The notes: generated by a model not told the origin, from the letters alone. Counted from the stretch's first letter, positions 1-6,383 are shown. The stretch is DNA of 10,227 nucleotides from Bacteroidota bacterium (GCA_003488525.1 DNLG01000026.1:24309-34535), one strand, 5' to 3'. Numbers and translations: made by a program.

Positions 1-179
1 GCGGCAAAGGCAATTCGCGGTTCAGGACCGAGCGCGCACCGCAAAGCCCCTTTCTTGGTGCGCACCGCAGAAAACCCAAAGGAGCGCATTACGCGTTCGA
101 TCATATCGATGGCGTTGTGCGTGTAGCCGGTGGGTGAATCGATCGAGATCAGTTCTTCGAGAAGATGGATTGTTTCCAT
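1..179 (-). CDS. M42-family-like metalloaminopeptidase, N-terminal 59 residues only (cut by left edge)
   Basis: The minus strand reads open from an ATG at 177-179 to the window edge and gives 59 residues. The segment from residue 11 (ISIDSPTGYT) to residue 50, including KKGALRCAL, resembles the start of M42 glutamyl-aminopeptidase/endoglucanase-type peptidases, in particular the type described beside N-acetylglutaminylglutamine amide synthesis genes. Those enzymes are cytosolic, bind two metal ions and trim N-terminal residues from peptides. All metal ligands would lie further left, outside the window, so activity cannot be judged. No signal peptide is present. The gene is divergent from the M16 peptidase at 233, with 53 bases between the starts, so the two may share a control region. 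An M20-type peptidase is the main alternative. The start is the only ATG near the natural N-terminus of this family. Confidence 0.6.
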   Translation of the reverse strand, partial: METIHLLEELISIDSPTGYTHNAIDMIERVMRSFGFSAVRTKKGALRCALGPEPRIAFA

Positions 180-187
180 AGCAGTAG

Positions 188-219
188 GTTTGCAGTTCGA
201 CAAATACGTCGAGGCAAAC
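188..219. promoter_or_regulatory. Interrupted dyad in the divergent peptidase intergenic region
   Basis: GTTTGC (188-193) pairs with GCAAAC (214-219), and TCGAC (197-201) pairs with GTCGA (208-212), around the 6-base centre AAATAC. The arms are offset by 3 and 1 unpaired bases. The dyad fills most of the 53-base gap between the two divergent peptidase starts. It could be an operator for both genes or a 5' UTR hairpin. No clear sigma-factor promoter was recognised here. Confidence 0.4.
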
Positions 220-232
220 TTACCATCTCATT

Positions 233-1495
233 ATGGCCCAGATTCATCCATACGATACAACACTCGGAAACGGTCTGCGAGTAGTTGTCTGTCCAGATCA
301 CAGCGCCCCGGTCGTTAATGTGACGGTGATGTACCGCGTGGGCTCGCACGACGAGCATCGCGGCAAGACTGGCCTTGCGCATCTGTTCGAACATTTAATG
401 TTCGATAATGCAGCGCCCGAGAATGACAAGCAGTATGATGTCTACTGTACGAAGGCAGGGGGCTCGAATAACGCCTACACGACTTTCGACTATACGACCT
501 ACTACATTGATCTTCCATCGAACAACGTCGAGCTGGGTTTCTGGCTGGAATCCGAACGCATGAAGTCCTTTCGGATTACCCAGCACGCTCTGCAGACACA
601 GCGCAGCGTGGTGGTAGAGGAGATCAATCAGAACGTCATGAACCAGCCATACGGAGTCTGGCGTCGCGCACAGCAGGAGATCGCCTACACGGCTGATTCT
701 TCGTACTCGTGGGACGTTTACGGTTATGAATCTGATGTCTCGAGTGTGACCATCGATGATGCGAGGAGCTTTTTCGAGCGTTACTACCGTCCCTCCAACG
801 CTGTGTTGTGCGTCTCCGGAGATGTCTCACCCGACCGTGCTGTAGAACTTGCGCAACGTTTCTTTGGCGACATTCCGGACCGTCAGGAAACATTCCCACG
901 GAATGTGTTTCAGGGCGACTTCGCACGGTACGGGGCTCAACGCGTTGTAGAGGATAACGTTCCGATGACGGCGGTCTTCCTTGCTGCCCACGTGCCAGGT
1001 TTTCTCAATAGCGAACTGCTCGACGTGGAGATCGCTGCTACGATCATCGGACTGGGTAACAGCTCGTTGCTTCATCAGGCCCTTGTTGCCGACAGGCGCA
1101 TCGCAACAGCTGCCGGTGCATACCTGGACCGGCGTGCGCACTCTTCGCTGCTTACCATGTACGCCTACGCATCGGATCCGTCCGTCACGGGTGATGATCT
1201 GGCATCTGCGATGATCGACACGCTCTGCACCGCTGAGATCACAGATAAGCACCTCGCCGCCGGAATCAACAAAATGCGGTCCAGCCATGCGAACGAACTT
1301 CTCAAGGTCAACGGCGTTTCAGATTCCGTCGCGTGGACAACGCTCTTCTGGAATGACCCGGCACGTGTGAATACGATACTGGACGATTACAGAACGGTCA
1401 CACTGGAGCAGATCGAATCGCTGCGTCAAGACTGCTGCAAGGAAGAGAAGTTTGTGCGTCTTGATGTTGTGCCCCGCGCGTCAGACGCTGCGTAA
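233..1495 (+). CDS. M16 family zinc metallopeptidase (processing-peptidase/pitrilysin type)
   Basis: This 420-residue protein has the length of a single-unit M16B peptidase. The inverted zinc motif HxxEH is intact as HLFEH at residues 50-54 (His50 and His54 bind zinc, Glu53 is the catalytic base). The third ligand is probably Glu130 in VVVEEINQN, at the usual distance downstream. The first half is the catalytic domain. The second half, from about residue 220, contains the usual non-catalytic repeat of the fold, with a segment around VPGFLNSELLDVEIAATIIG. No signal peptide is seen, so it should be cytosolic and cleave peptides or unfolded segments inside a clam-shell chamber. M16B peptidases act as homo- or heterodimers; no second M16 gene is adjacent, so a homodimer or a distant partner is expected. 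The ATG at 233 is preceded only by a distant GAGG (211-214). The 3' end overlaps the convergent aminotransferase by 15 bases. Confidence 0.9.
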   Translation: MAQIHPYDTTLGNGLRVVVCPDHSAPVVNVTVMYRVGSHDEHRGKTGLAHLFEHLMFDNAAPENDKQYDVYCTKAGGSNNAYTTFDYTTYYIDLPSNNVELGFWLESERMKSFRITQHALQTQRSVVVEEINQNVMNQPYGVWRRAQQEIAYTADSSYSWDVYGYESDVSSVTIDDARSFFERYYRPSNAVLCVSGDVSPDRAVELAQRFFGDIPDRQETFPRNVFQGDFARYGAQRVVEDNVPMTAVFLAAHVPGFLNSELLDVEIAATIIGLGNSSLLHQALVADRRIATAAGAYLDRRAHSSLLTMYAYASDPSVTGDDLASAMIDTLCTAEITDKHLAAGINKMRSSHANELLKVNGVSDSVAWTTLFWNDPARVNTILDDYRTVTLEQIESLRQDCCKEEKFVRLDVVPRASDAA

Positions 1496-2626
1496 GCGCT
1501 CTGCTGCCAGACGAAGAGTCTCGTCGGTTTTGGCAAAGCACACCCGCAGCACACGATCATTCTTGCCCCCAGTGGTGCGAAAGAACGGCGATAGAGGTAT
1601 GCAGGCAACACCATGCTCCTCTACCAGCCGACGTGCAAACTCTATGTCTGCCTCGTCCGAGATATTCTCGTAGCCAAGCAACTGGAAGTACGATCCGCTG
1701 CACGGCCTCAACGTCCAGCGCGAGCCCTCCATCATCTGTCGGAACGCATCACGCTTCGACTGAAAGAATCCGGACAGTTCGGTCAGGCGCGTGCTGTCGG
1801 CCATGTACTCGGCCAGTGCGTGCTGCGCCGGAGCGTTCACACAGAACGAAACAAACTGATGCACCTTGCGGAACTCCGCTGTAAGCCCCCTGTCAGCAAC
1901 ACACACACCGATCTTCCATCCCGTGATGTGGAAGGTCTTGCCAAACGAGGTGATCACAAACGTCCGGTCGCGCAACGATGGATGAGAAAAGGGGCTAATG
2001 TGGCGTACCCCGTCGAACGTGATGAGCTCATAGACCTCGTCACTGATCACCATGATGTCGTTTTGCAGACATATCTCGGCAAGCGTGTCAATGTCTGCAG
2101 CACTGAATGTGCTACCACACGGGTTATGCGGAGTATTGATGATGATACACCGGGTCCGCTCTGAGATGGCATCTCGAATAGCATCCCAATCCGGAGTGTA
2201 ATCCGGTACACGCAGAGCTACAGGGCGAACGACCCCACCGAGGACATCGACAGATGGACCATAGGAATCATAGCAGGGCTCTAACACGATCACTTCATCA
2301 CCGGGGCGGACAATTGCCGCTAGCGCACAGAAGATGGCAGATGTGCCACCAGGTGTGATCGTTACTTCCGTATCCGCGTCGACAACGATATCATGCACAA
2401 GCTTGTATTTCTGCGAAACACGATCTCGTAGCACCCCTACTCCGGGCATGGGCGCATACTGGTTGTGTCCACCATGCGATGCCTTAGAAAGAAGCTCTGA
2501 TAGCAGAGGATCGATCGGATAATCGGGGAATCCCTGTGAAACGTTAACAGCCCCTGCCTTTTGGGCAAGGGCTGTCATGACAGAGAAGATCGTTGTTGTG
2601 ACGTTCGGGAGTTTCGAAGCGAACAT
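1481..2626 (-). CDS. Class I/II PLP aminotransferase, methionine/kynurenine aminotransferase (YbdL) type
   Basis: This 381-residue protein is full length for the fold type I aminotransferase family. SQGFPDYP (residues 30-37) and NQYAPMPGVG (55-64) are typical of the YbdL/kynurenine aminotransferase branch, which prefers methionine and aromatic or other 2-oxo acid partners. Asn168 in NTPHNPCG, Asp196 and Tyr199 in ISDEVYE contact pyridoxal phosphate. Lys230 in SFGKTFHITGWK is the Schiff-base lysine, and Arg361 in LRVCFAKTDETL should bind the substrate carboxylate. The enzyme is cytosolic. A likely role is the last step of methionine salvage or transamination of methionine and aromatic amino acids, but the substrate cannot be read from sequence alone. 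The ATG at 2624-2626 lies 14 bases after the stop of the upstream NYN gene, with an AAGGTG site overlapping that stop, so the two are probably co-transcribed. Its last codons overlap the end of the M16 gene on the other strand. Confidence 0.92.
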   Translation of the reverse strand: MFASKLPNVTTTIFSVMTALAQKAGAVNVSQGFPDYPIDPLLSELLSKASHGGHNQYAPMPGVGVLRDRVSQKYKLVHDIVVDADTEVTITPGGTSAIFCALAAIVRPGDEVIVLEPCYDSYGPSVDVLGGVVRPVALRVPDYTPDWDAIRDAISERTRCIIINTPHNPCGSTFSAADIDTLAEICLQNDIMVISDEVYELITFDGVRHISPFSHPSLRDRTFVITSFGKTFHITGWKIGVCVADRGLTAEFRKVHQFVSFCVNAPAQHALAEYMADSTRLTELSGFFQSKRDAFRQMMEGSRWTLRPCSGSYFQLLGYENISDEADIEFARRLVEEHGVACIPLSPFFRTTGGKNDRVLRVCFAKTDETLRLAAERLRSV

Positions 2627-2636
2627 GGTCAGATCA

Positions 2637-2642
2637 CACCTT
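2637..2642 (-). promoter_or_regulatory. Ribosome binding site overlapping the NYN gene stop codon
   Basis: On the minus strand AAGGTG overlaps the TAA stop of the NYN/cold-shock gene (2641-2643) and lies 10 bases before the aminotransferase ATG. This supports translational coupling of the two genes and fixes the aminotransferase start. Confidence 0.5.
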
Positions 2643-3636
2643 AAGATGCGTCCTCTTCCCCTTCTTCCTCTTCCTCCTCGAAGATGAGCTTAACTCGCTT
2701 GGCGATCTCTTCACCATCGCGGTTATACCCGATAACGAAGTCTACCGGATCGCCCTCTCGCAGATCTGCAAAGTCTGCATTGAGAATGTCAGAAGAATGG
2801 AAGAACAGATTGTTTGGTGGGTACTTGATGAAACCATAGCCGTTCTTCAGGGTGAGCACGTAGGACTCAACCCGTTCTGCATCGTCATCCTCCTCTAGGT
2901 CGATGCGAGGAGCACGGCCTTCGGTGAGTTCGGCCATCTCGCGGGCGTCACGTGGTGGACGTGGCTGGGTGTCATCTCGGCGAACGAACAGGTTCTGAAC
3001 CACTTCGTCGTCAGCCGCGTATCGGCTCTCAATCAGCTGATGCATCTGCACTGGGTAGGTGACCTCTTCGAGCAGTTCCTGCGAGGTGCGCGTTACCACG
3101 TGCTTACCCTCATTGTCGATGAACTCAAAGTCCCACGATAGAACCATTACTCGTGCGCCAAGGGTATTGAGCTTACGAACCAGAGGTACGTAGTTGCCGT
3201 CAGAGGTGATCAGCACAACAACGTCGAATTGCTTCAGGAGGGCGAGTTCATAGGCCTCGAGAGCCATCCATACGTCGATTCCCTTTTCTTCGCGTCGACC
3301 GCCGCTATGTCGAAGCGGCAAATAGTGTGTGATAACACCCTCCCACATAAGGATGTCCTCGAACACACGGTCATAGTACAGAAGGTTTCCCCGCTGCTGA
3401 GCTTCGTTTGCCGAGATACGTCCGCGGAAGAAATGACTGTCGACGATCTGCGTCAGGTGTACCTCTGTGTTTTCCGCAGAGGCGATCCGATGACGGATGA
3501 ATTCATGCAAGCCTTTGAGGCTTATGCGGCTATTACGCGGATGATTGAACGCGTAGTAGTTGCTGACGTGAAGGAAGTAGTTCCCGTCATAGAACAGGGC
3601 TACCTTCGTCAACTTGGTGTTGCAAGGTGAGGACAT
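2641..3636 (-). CDS. NYN (LabA/DUF88, PIN-like) domain protein with C-terminal cold-shock domain
   Basis: This 331-residue cytosolic protein has two recognisable parts. Residues 10 to about 195 form a NYN domain of the PIN-like nuclease superfamily. ALFYDGNYF places Asp17, KGIDVWMALEAYELA places Asp121 and ITSDGNYVPLVRKL places Asp146, the acidic positions expected to hold a divalent metal for RNA cleavage. A charged linker (about 220-255, with the acidic run DLEEDDDAE) leads to residues 256-317. These match a cold-shock OB-fold: the RNP1-like NGYGFIKY (265-272), the RNP2-like NLFFHSSDI (276-284) and then LREGDPVDF. The last residues are an acidic tail (EEEEEEGEEDA). Inference: the cold-shock domain grips single-stranded RNA and the NYN domain cuts or processes it. 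The gene lies 71 bases after the ankyrin gene and 14 bases before the aminotransferase. The function is unproven; a non-catalytic RNA-binding role is possible. Confidence 0.85.
   Translation of the reverse strand: MSSPCNTKLTKVALFYDGNYFLHVSNYYAFNHPRNSRISLKGLHEFIRHRIASAENTEVHLTQIVDSHFFRGRISANEAQQRGNLLYYDRVFEDILMWEGVITHYLPLRHSGGRREEKGIDVWMALEAYELALLKQFDVVVLITSDGNYVPLVRKLNTLGARVMVLSWDFEFIDNEGKHVVTRTSQELLEEVTYPVQMHQLIESRYAADDEVVQNLFVRRDDTQPRPPRDAREMAELTEGRAPRIDLEEDDDAERVESYVLTLKNGYGFIKYPPNNLFFHSSDILNADFADLREGDPVDFVIGYNRDGEEIAKRVKLIFEEEEEEGEEDAS
2651..2679. repeat. Uninterrupted 29-base polypyrimidine/polypurine tract
   Basis: The plus strand is all C and T over 29 bases, so the minus-strand message is all purine. 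It encodes the acidic glutamate-rich tail of the NYN/cold-shock protein and includes GAGGAGG, which resembles a strong Shine-Dalgarno site. It lies 25-53 bases before the aminotransferase start. The simplest explanation is glutamate codon usage. Confidence 0.7.
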
Positions 3637-3659
3637 TGTGGTACAGGTTTTGAAATAAA

Positions 3660-3685
3660 TGGGTTCTACCCAGACATATCATGTC
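3660..3685. promoter_or_regulatory. Two abutting 13-base mini-palindromes upstream of the NYN gene
   Basis: TGGGT-TCT-ACCCA (3660-3672) is followed with no gap by GACAT-ATC-ATGTC (3673-3685). Each has 5-base arms and a 3-base centre. They lie 24 to 49 bases upstream of the NYN gene's ATG, inside the 71-base gap after the ankyrin gene. They could form small hairpins or operator sites in the leader. No T-run follows on either strand, so an intrinsic terminator is unlikely. Confidence 0.4.
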
Positions 3686-3707
3686 ATAGTGTGGAGCGCG
3701 AAACACC

Positions 3708-4454
3708 TCAGAACTTTGCTCCAGCGGTCTCCAATATGCGAATAATTGCTTTTCGCCGATTCTGCTTTGCGTATGTCAGTGCTGTACGGCATCCGTAGTC
3801 GATGGCGTAAACATCAGGCTTGTACCGAAGAAGAACTCGCATCATTTCGTCTTCTCCGAGCACGGCAAGGAGCATCAGCGGAGTCCGGCCGGAGTAATCA
3901 CGAGCATTGACGTGCGCCTTCTTTTCGAGCAACTCTTCCATGCATCCTAACTGACGACTTCCACAGGCGAGCATCAGAGGGGTGTTGCCTTTCCAATCCG
4001 GTAATTCAATGAAAGCCCCGGCTTCGATCAGCTGCGTGACAATGTTCGTACTTCCCTGCTGGGCTGCGACGTGAAGCGGAGTACGTCCACGGCCATCGAT
4101 GACGTTCGGTTGAGCGCCACCCCGCAGGAGTATCGGACTGCAGCGATCCCGATTGTGAAAGGCTGCTGCATGGAGGGCCGTCATCCCACCATCGGCATTG
4201 ATGTTCGGATCGGCACCGAAGGAGACGAGGAGCTCGACCATAGCGCTGTCATTGGCTAGCGTGGCCAGGATAAGGGGCGTGATTCCCCGCTCATCCTGTT
4301 CGTTGATGCGGACGGTCGATCGTTTTAGGAGTTTCTGAACGGCCTTGGTATCGGCCGACTGAACGGCTTCGAGGATCGACTGCGCAGACAAAGCGCTCAC
4401 GCTGATGATCAGCATGAGCGCGGTTAGCAACAGTGTTTTGAAAGCTGGTTGCAC
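3708..4454 (-). CDS. Exported ankyrin-repeat protein
   Basis: This 248-residue protein begins with GTG at 4452-4454, four bases after the stop of the upstream lipoprotein gene, so translation is probably coupled. Residues 1-24 are a Sec signal peptide (Lys6, a hydrophobic core to residue 20, then ALSA before Gln25 as the likely type I cleavage site). The mature part is almost entirely ankyrin repeats. A degenerate N-cap occupies about 25-55. Repeats follow near 56, 89, 121, 155 and 188, each carrying the TPL or TALH turn and most the ADPN-like loop, and a C-cap runs from about 221 to 247. Ankyrin stacks bind other proteins and have no catalytic activity, so it likely works as a periplasmic adaptor for a partner. 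It is the last gene of the four-gene envelope cluster. No lipobox, membrane anchor or second domain is seen. Confidence 0.9.
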   Translation of the reverse strand: MQPAFKTLLLTALMLIISVSALSAQSILEAVQSADTKAVQKLLKRSTVRINEQDERGITPLILATLANDSAMVELLVSFGADPNINADGGMTALHAAAFHNRDRCSPILLRGGAQPNVIDGRGRTPLHVAAQQGSTNIVTQLIEAGAFIELPDWKGNTPLMLACGSRQLGCMEELLEKKAHVNARDYSGRTPLMLLAVLGEDEMMRVLLRYKPDVYAIDYGCRTALTYAKQNRRKAIIRILETAGAKF

Positions 4455-4458
4455 GAGC

Positions 4459-5031
4459 TCAGAAACCCTGTTTCTGAAGGAAGATTCCCTTGTCGACCTT
4501 GGAGAAAAAGTCCTGATAGAACTTCGGATCCTTGATCACATAAACTTCGACCGGGTTGCCCGTGTTATCGAGGATCTTCGCCTGGAAGTTCGCCCGTACA
4601 CGGCTGCGAAGCCCCATCTCAGACACATTGATGCTGACTTCGATCTGTTTGAACTTGTTGTATCGAAGATCCTGCTGCTGACGATTGCGCTCCTGGGAGC
4701 GACCAGAGAGGAGGCCGGCAAAAGCCTCGGTCCAATAGGAGTCGCTTGTGTTTGGGCGCGACGAGAGCTGGATCTCCTTGGTGGCCGTCAGCAGGCCAAG
4801 GTCGATGACGGCATTCTTCACTACGAAGCCGTCATCCTGCAGCACATTCAGCATGGCCTTCATGATGAGTTTGACGTCGTTGGTGTCGAACTCCCGCGTC
4901 TGGAACTCCCGCGTCTGAAGCTGCGTCTCAGGGGGCGGAACCCGCGGCGGACGGTTGATGATGGTGCACGAGGCCAGAGCCAGGGAAAGACCCAGTGACA
5001 GCAGGGCTGGACGAAGCAACGATGAACGCAT
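4459..5031 (-). CDS. Lipoprotein of unknown function, partner of the BamE/SmpA-like gene
   Basis: This 190-residue protein has a lipoprotein signal peptide ending in the lipobox LASC, with Cys22 as the lipidation site. A short proline-rich and repeat-bearing segment (about 29-47, with QTREF twice) follows. The body starts at about residue 48 and looks like one alpha/beta domain: FDTNDVKLIMKAMLNVLQDDGF, then GLLTATKEI, a strand-rich section around IEVSINV and RVRANFQAKI, and an ending with DPKFYQDFFSKVDKGIFLQ. I remember this pattern only from uncharacterised proteobacterial lipoproteins and cannot give it a function. It is expected in the periplasm, attached to the inner or outer membrane. 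The ATG lies 2 bases after the stop of the BamE/SmpA-like gene and the stop lies 4 bases before the ankyrin gene, which strongly suggests an operon and a shared task. Confidence 0.85.
   Translation of the reverse strand: MRSSLLRPALLSLGLSLALASCTIINRPPRVPPPETQLQTREFQTREFDTNDVKLIMKAMLNVLQDDGFVVKNAVIDLGLLTATKEIQLSSRPNTSDSYWTEAFAGLLSGRSQERNRQQQDLRYNKFKQIEVSINVSEMGLRSRVRANFQAKILDNTGNPVEVYVIKDPKFYQDFFSKVDKGIFLQKQGF
4888..4917. repeat. Perfect 15-base tandem duplication inside the lipoprotein gene
   Basis: GAACTCCCGCGTCTG occurs twice back to back (4888-4902 and 4903-4917). Being 15 bases long it keeps the frame and duplicates QTREF in the linker just after the lipidated cysteine region. The identity at DNA level, including third codon positions, suggests a recent slippage event that could vary between strains. 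Confidence 0.95.
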
Positions 5032-5033
5032 GC

Positions 5034-5459
5034 TTAAAACTTGCTCTGGTGGTAGTTAAACTTCATCACCTTGCCGTTCTTGTCGAAGGTGATCACGACC
5101 GTCAGCGTCCGCTGGGTTGTGGCCATCGCACCGCTCTGATTGGAGACACCTCCGAGGATCAGGAAGATCGCGCTCTGACCTTCGGAGTACGAGGCTTCCG
5201 TGGCGATCTTGTCATACACCCATACTTCGCGGCCGTCATCTTCGGTGCGCGTGATGTTGGGCGAACCGAGAGCAGAGGCGACGTCTGCTACCCCCATGCC
5301 TACTTTGATCTCCCGACGCACAACGCCGGCGGTAAGCTCACGCTCGCGCGTTGAGTGCAGATCGTTTCGGTGATCCTGCACGGAACGGCAGGCCGGTATG
5401 GAAGTAAGAACCACAGCCGCGAGGGCTGCAAATCGAAGTACAGAAGAGATGGAAGACAT
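5034..5459 (-). CDS. BamE/SmpA-like outer membrane lipoprotein
   Basis: This is a 141-residue protein when started at the ATG at 5457-5459, chosen because AAGGAG sits 7 bases upstream and the next residues form a clean lipoprotein signal. An in-frame GTG at 5483 would add eight residues and break that arrangement. The signal ends in the lipobox IPAC with Cys24 lipidated. Residues 46-84 carry the SmpA/OmlA-like pattern (REIKVGMGVADVASALGSP, then GREVWVYDK), and a final strand pair at about 118-138 (TLTVVITFDKNGKVMKFNY) completes the small two-layer fold. The hydrophobic stretch around 96-105 (SAIFLILGG) is probably a loop or strand. BamE itself assists outer-membrane barrel assembly. This protein is a more distant member, so a direct Bam role is only a guess. 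It is the second gene of the envelope cluster. Confidence 0.85.
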   Translation of the reverse strand: MSSISSVLRFAALAAVVLTSIPACRSVQDHRNDLHSTRERELTAGVVRREIKVGMGVADVASALGSPNITRTEDDGREVWVYDKIATEASYSEGQSAIFLILGGVSNQSGAMATTQRTLTVVITFDKNGKVMKFNYHQSKF

Positions 5460-5466
5460 GGTCGAG

Positions 5467-5472
5467 CTCCTT
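5467..5472 (-). promoter_or_regulatory. Strong Shine-Dalgarno site that fixes the BamE/SmpA-like start
   Basis: AAGGAG on the minus strand lies 7 bases before the ATG at 5459. It is the best ribosome binding site in the window and favours this start over the in-frame GTG at 5483, which lies upstream of the site. Confidence 0.75.
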
Positions 5473-5500
5473 GTGATGTCCACGTGATGTCGAAAGATCG

Positions 5501-6289
5501 CTATAACTGAAAGGTCAGGCCAAGTTGAAACATGAGCACTGCCGGCCGCGCTACCTCGGTGCGGCGCACCTGGTAGTCCAATGTTGTTTCGTCCAAGAGA
5601 TCGGCGTACGAGACTTCAACTCGGCTCCCGGTGGTATAACGAAAGCGGATATCGATTAATGTCCGTTGCAGGGAATTCGGCAACGTGATAATGTCAGCAA
5701 CCTTGACCGCTGCACCCAAACCCACTCCATAGGTCCACGAAAAATCGCCATCCCCATCACCCGTTGTGGTCGTGTCGTTATCAAAAATGCGACGTACCGT
5801 CACGTCCGACGAAAAGACTGTGATGCCCCCTACCACTTCAGCGTACGGATACACCCAGTTATAGATGCTGGGCTGAAAGCGCAGTGTAGCCAGGATGGGC
5901 ATGGAGAAATTCGAGGTGGTGACGCTATAGCTCCGGCGCGACGACGAGTTGATCGTCCGGTCTCGCGAGGGGTAGAACGCCATCCCGAAATTGGCGCCGA
6001 CAAATACCGGCACGGGGTCGAAATACCGGCCAAACTCCACACCAAAGCCATAGCCTGCGGCCGGAGCATTCATCGAATCAAGCGCTGTGCGTAGCTCGGA
6101 CTGCGCGATACTCTGCATGAAACCTGCCGACCATTGAAAATCCAGCGCTTGATCCTTGATACGCGCAATGATCGCCGGGTCGATATCCTCGACCGGAGCA
6201 TCATCCACGAACGGGTTGTCTCCTGCGACCTGAGCCGGAAGAAGCCGTACTGCGAGTATGACGAACATCGTTAAAAACAAGGGGCGCAT
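5501..6289 (-). CDS. Outer-membrane beta-barrel protein of unknown function
   Basis: This 262-residue protein starts with a Sec signal peptide (hydrophobic LFLTMFVILAV, then RLLPAQVAG, with cleavage probably after Ala19 or Ala22). An acidic stretch (DDAPVEDIDP) follows. From about residue 50 there are alternating amphipathic strands with aromatic belts, such as FGVEFGRYF, VFVGANFGMAFY, FSMPILATLRFQ, YPYAEVVGGITVF and FSWTYGVGLGAAV. The C-terminus ends FQLGLTFQL, a typical last barrel strand with hydrophobic residues at alternating positions. This suggests an 8- or 10-stranded barrel with extracellular loops, one of which is rich in aspartate, threonine and glycine (around DNDTTTTGDGDGD) and might bind cations. 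It is the first gene of the four-gene envelope cluster, and its start faces the divergent control region at 6290-6399. The ATG at 6287-6289 has no clear ribosome binding site. Confidence 0.8.
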   Translation of the reverse strand: MRPLFLTMFVILAVRLLPAQVAGDNPFVDDAPVEDIDPAIIARIKDQALDFQWSAGFMQSIAQSELRTALDSMNAPAAGYGFGVEFGRYFDPVPVFVGANFGMAFYPSRDRTINSSSRRSYSVTTSNFSMPILATLRFQPSIYNWVYPYAEVVGGITVFSSDVTVRRIFDNDTTTTGDGDGDFSWTYGVGLGAAVKVADIITLPNSLQRTLIDIRFRYTTGSRVEVSYADLLDETTLDYQVRRTEVARPAVLMFQLGLTFQL

Positions 6290-6296
6290 GGTGCGA

Positions 6297-6339
6297 AGTT
6301 ACCATCACCTAACGTACTCACTGCAAAGAGATGGTAACT
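6297..6339. promoter_or_regulatory. Perfect 10-base inverted repeat in divergent promoter region (candidate operator)
   Basis: AGTTACCATC (6297-6306) and GATGGTAACT (6330-6339) are exact reverse complements separated by 23 bases. They sit in the 110-base region between the barrel gene start (6289) and the exported hydrolase start (6400). Half-site centres are 33 bases apart, close to three helical turns, which suits a protein bound on one DNA face. A stem-loop in the barrel gene's leader is the alternative. Confidence 0.5.
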
Positions 6340-6383
6340 CGGATGGAAGGGAAAGTTCACCCAGTTTCGCCGCCGTTGATTTC

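Noticed and set aside
1613..2164. A 183-codon open frame on the plus strand inside the aminotransferase gene
   Set aside because: It lies wholly opposite a well-supported aminotransferase with all catalytic residues, and its translation shows no domain, signal or sensible composition.
3660..3672. Hairpin read as an intrinsic terminator after the ankyrin gene
   Set aside because: The stem is only five base pairs with no following T-run on the minus strand.
4405..4998. A 197-codon plus-strand frame opposite the unknown lipoprotein
   Set aside because: The minus-strand lipoprotein has a signal peptide, lipobox and operon spacing; the opposing frame has none of these.
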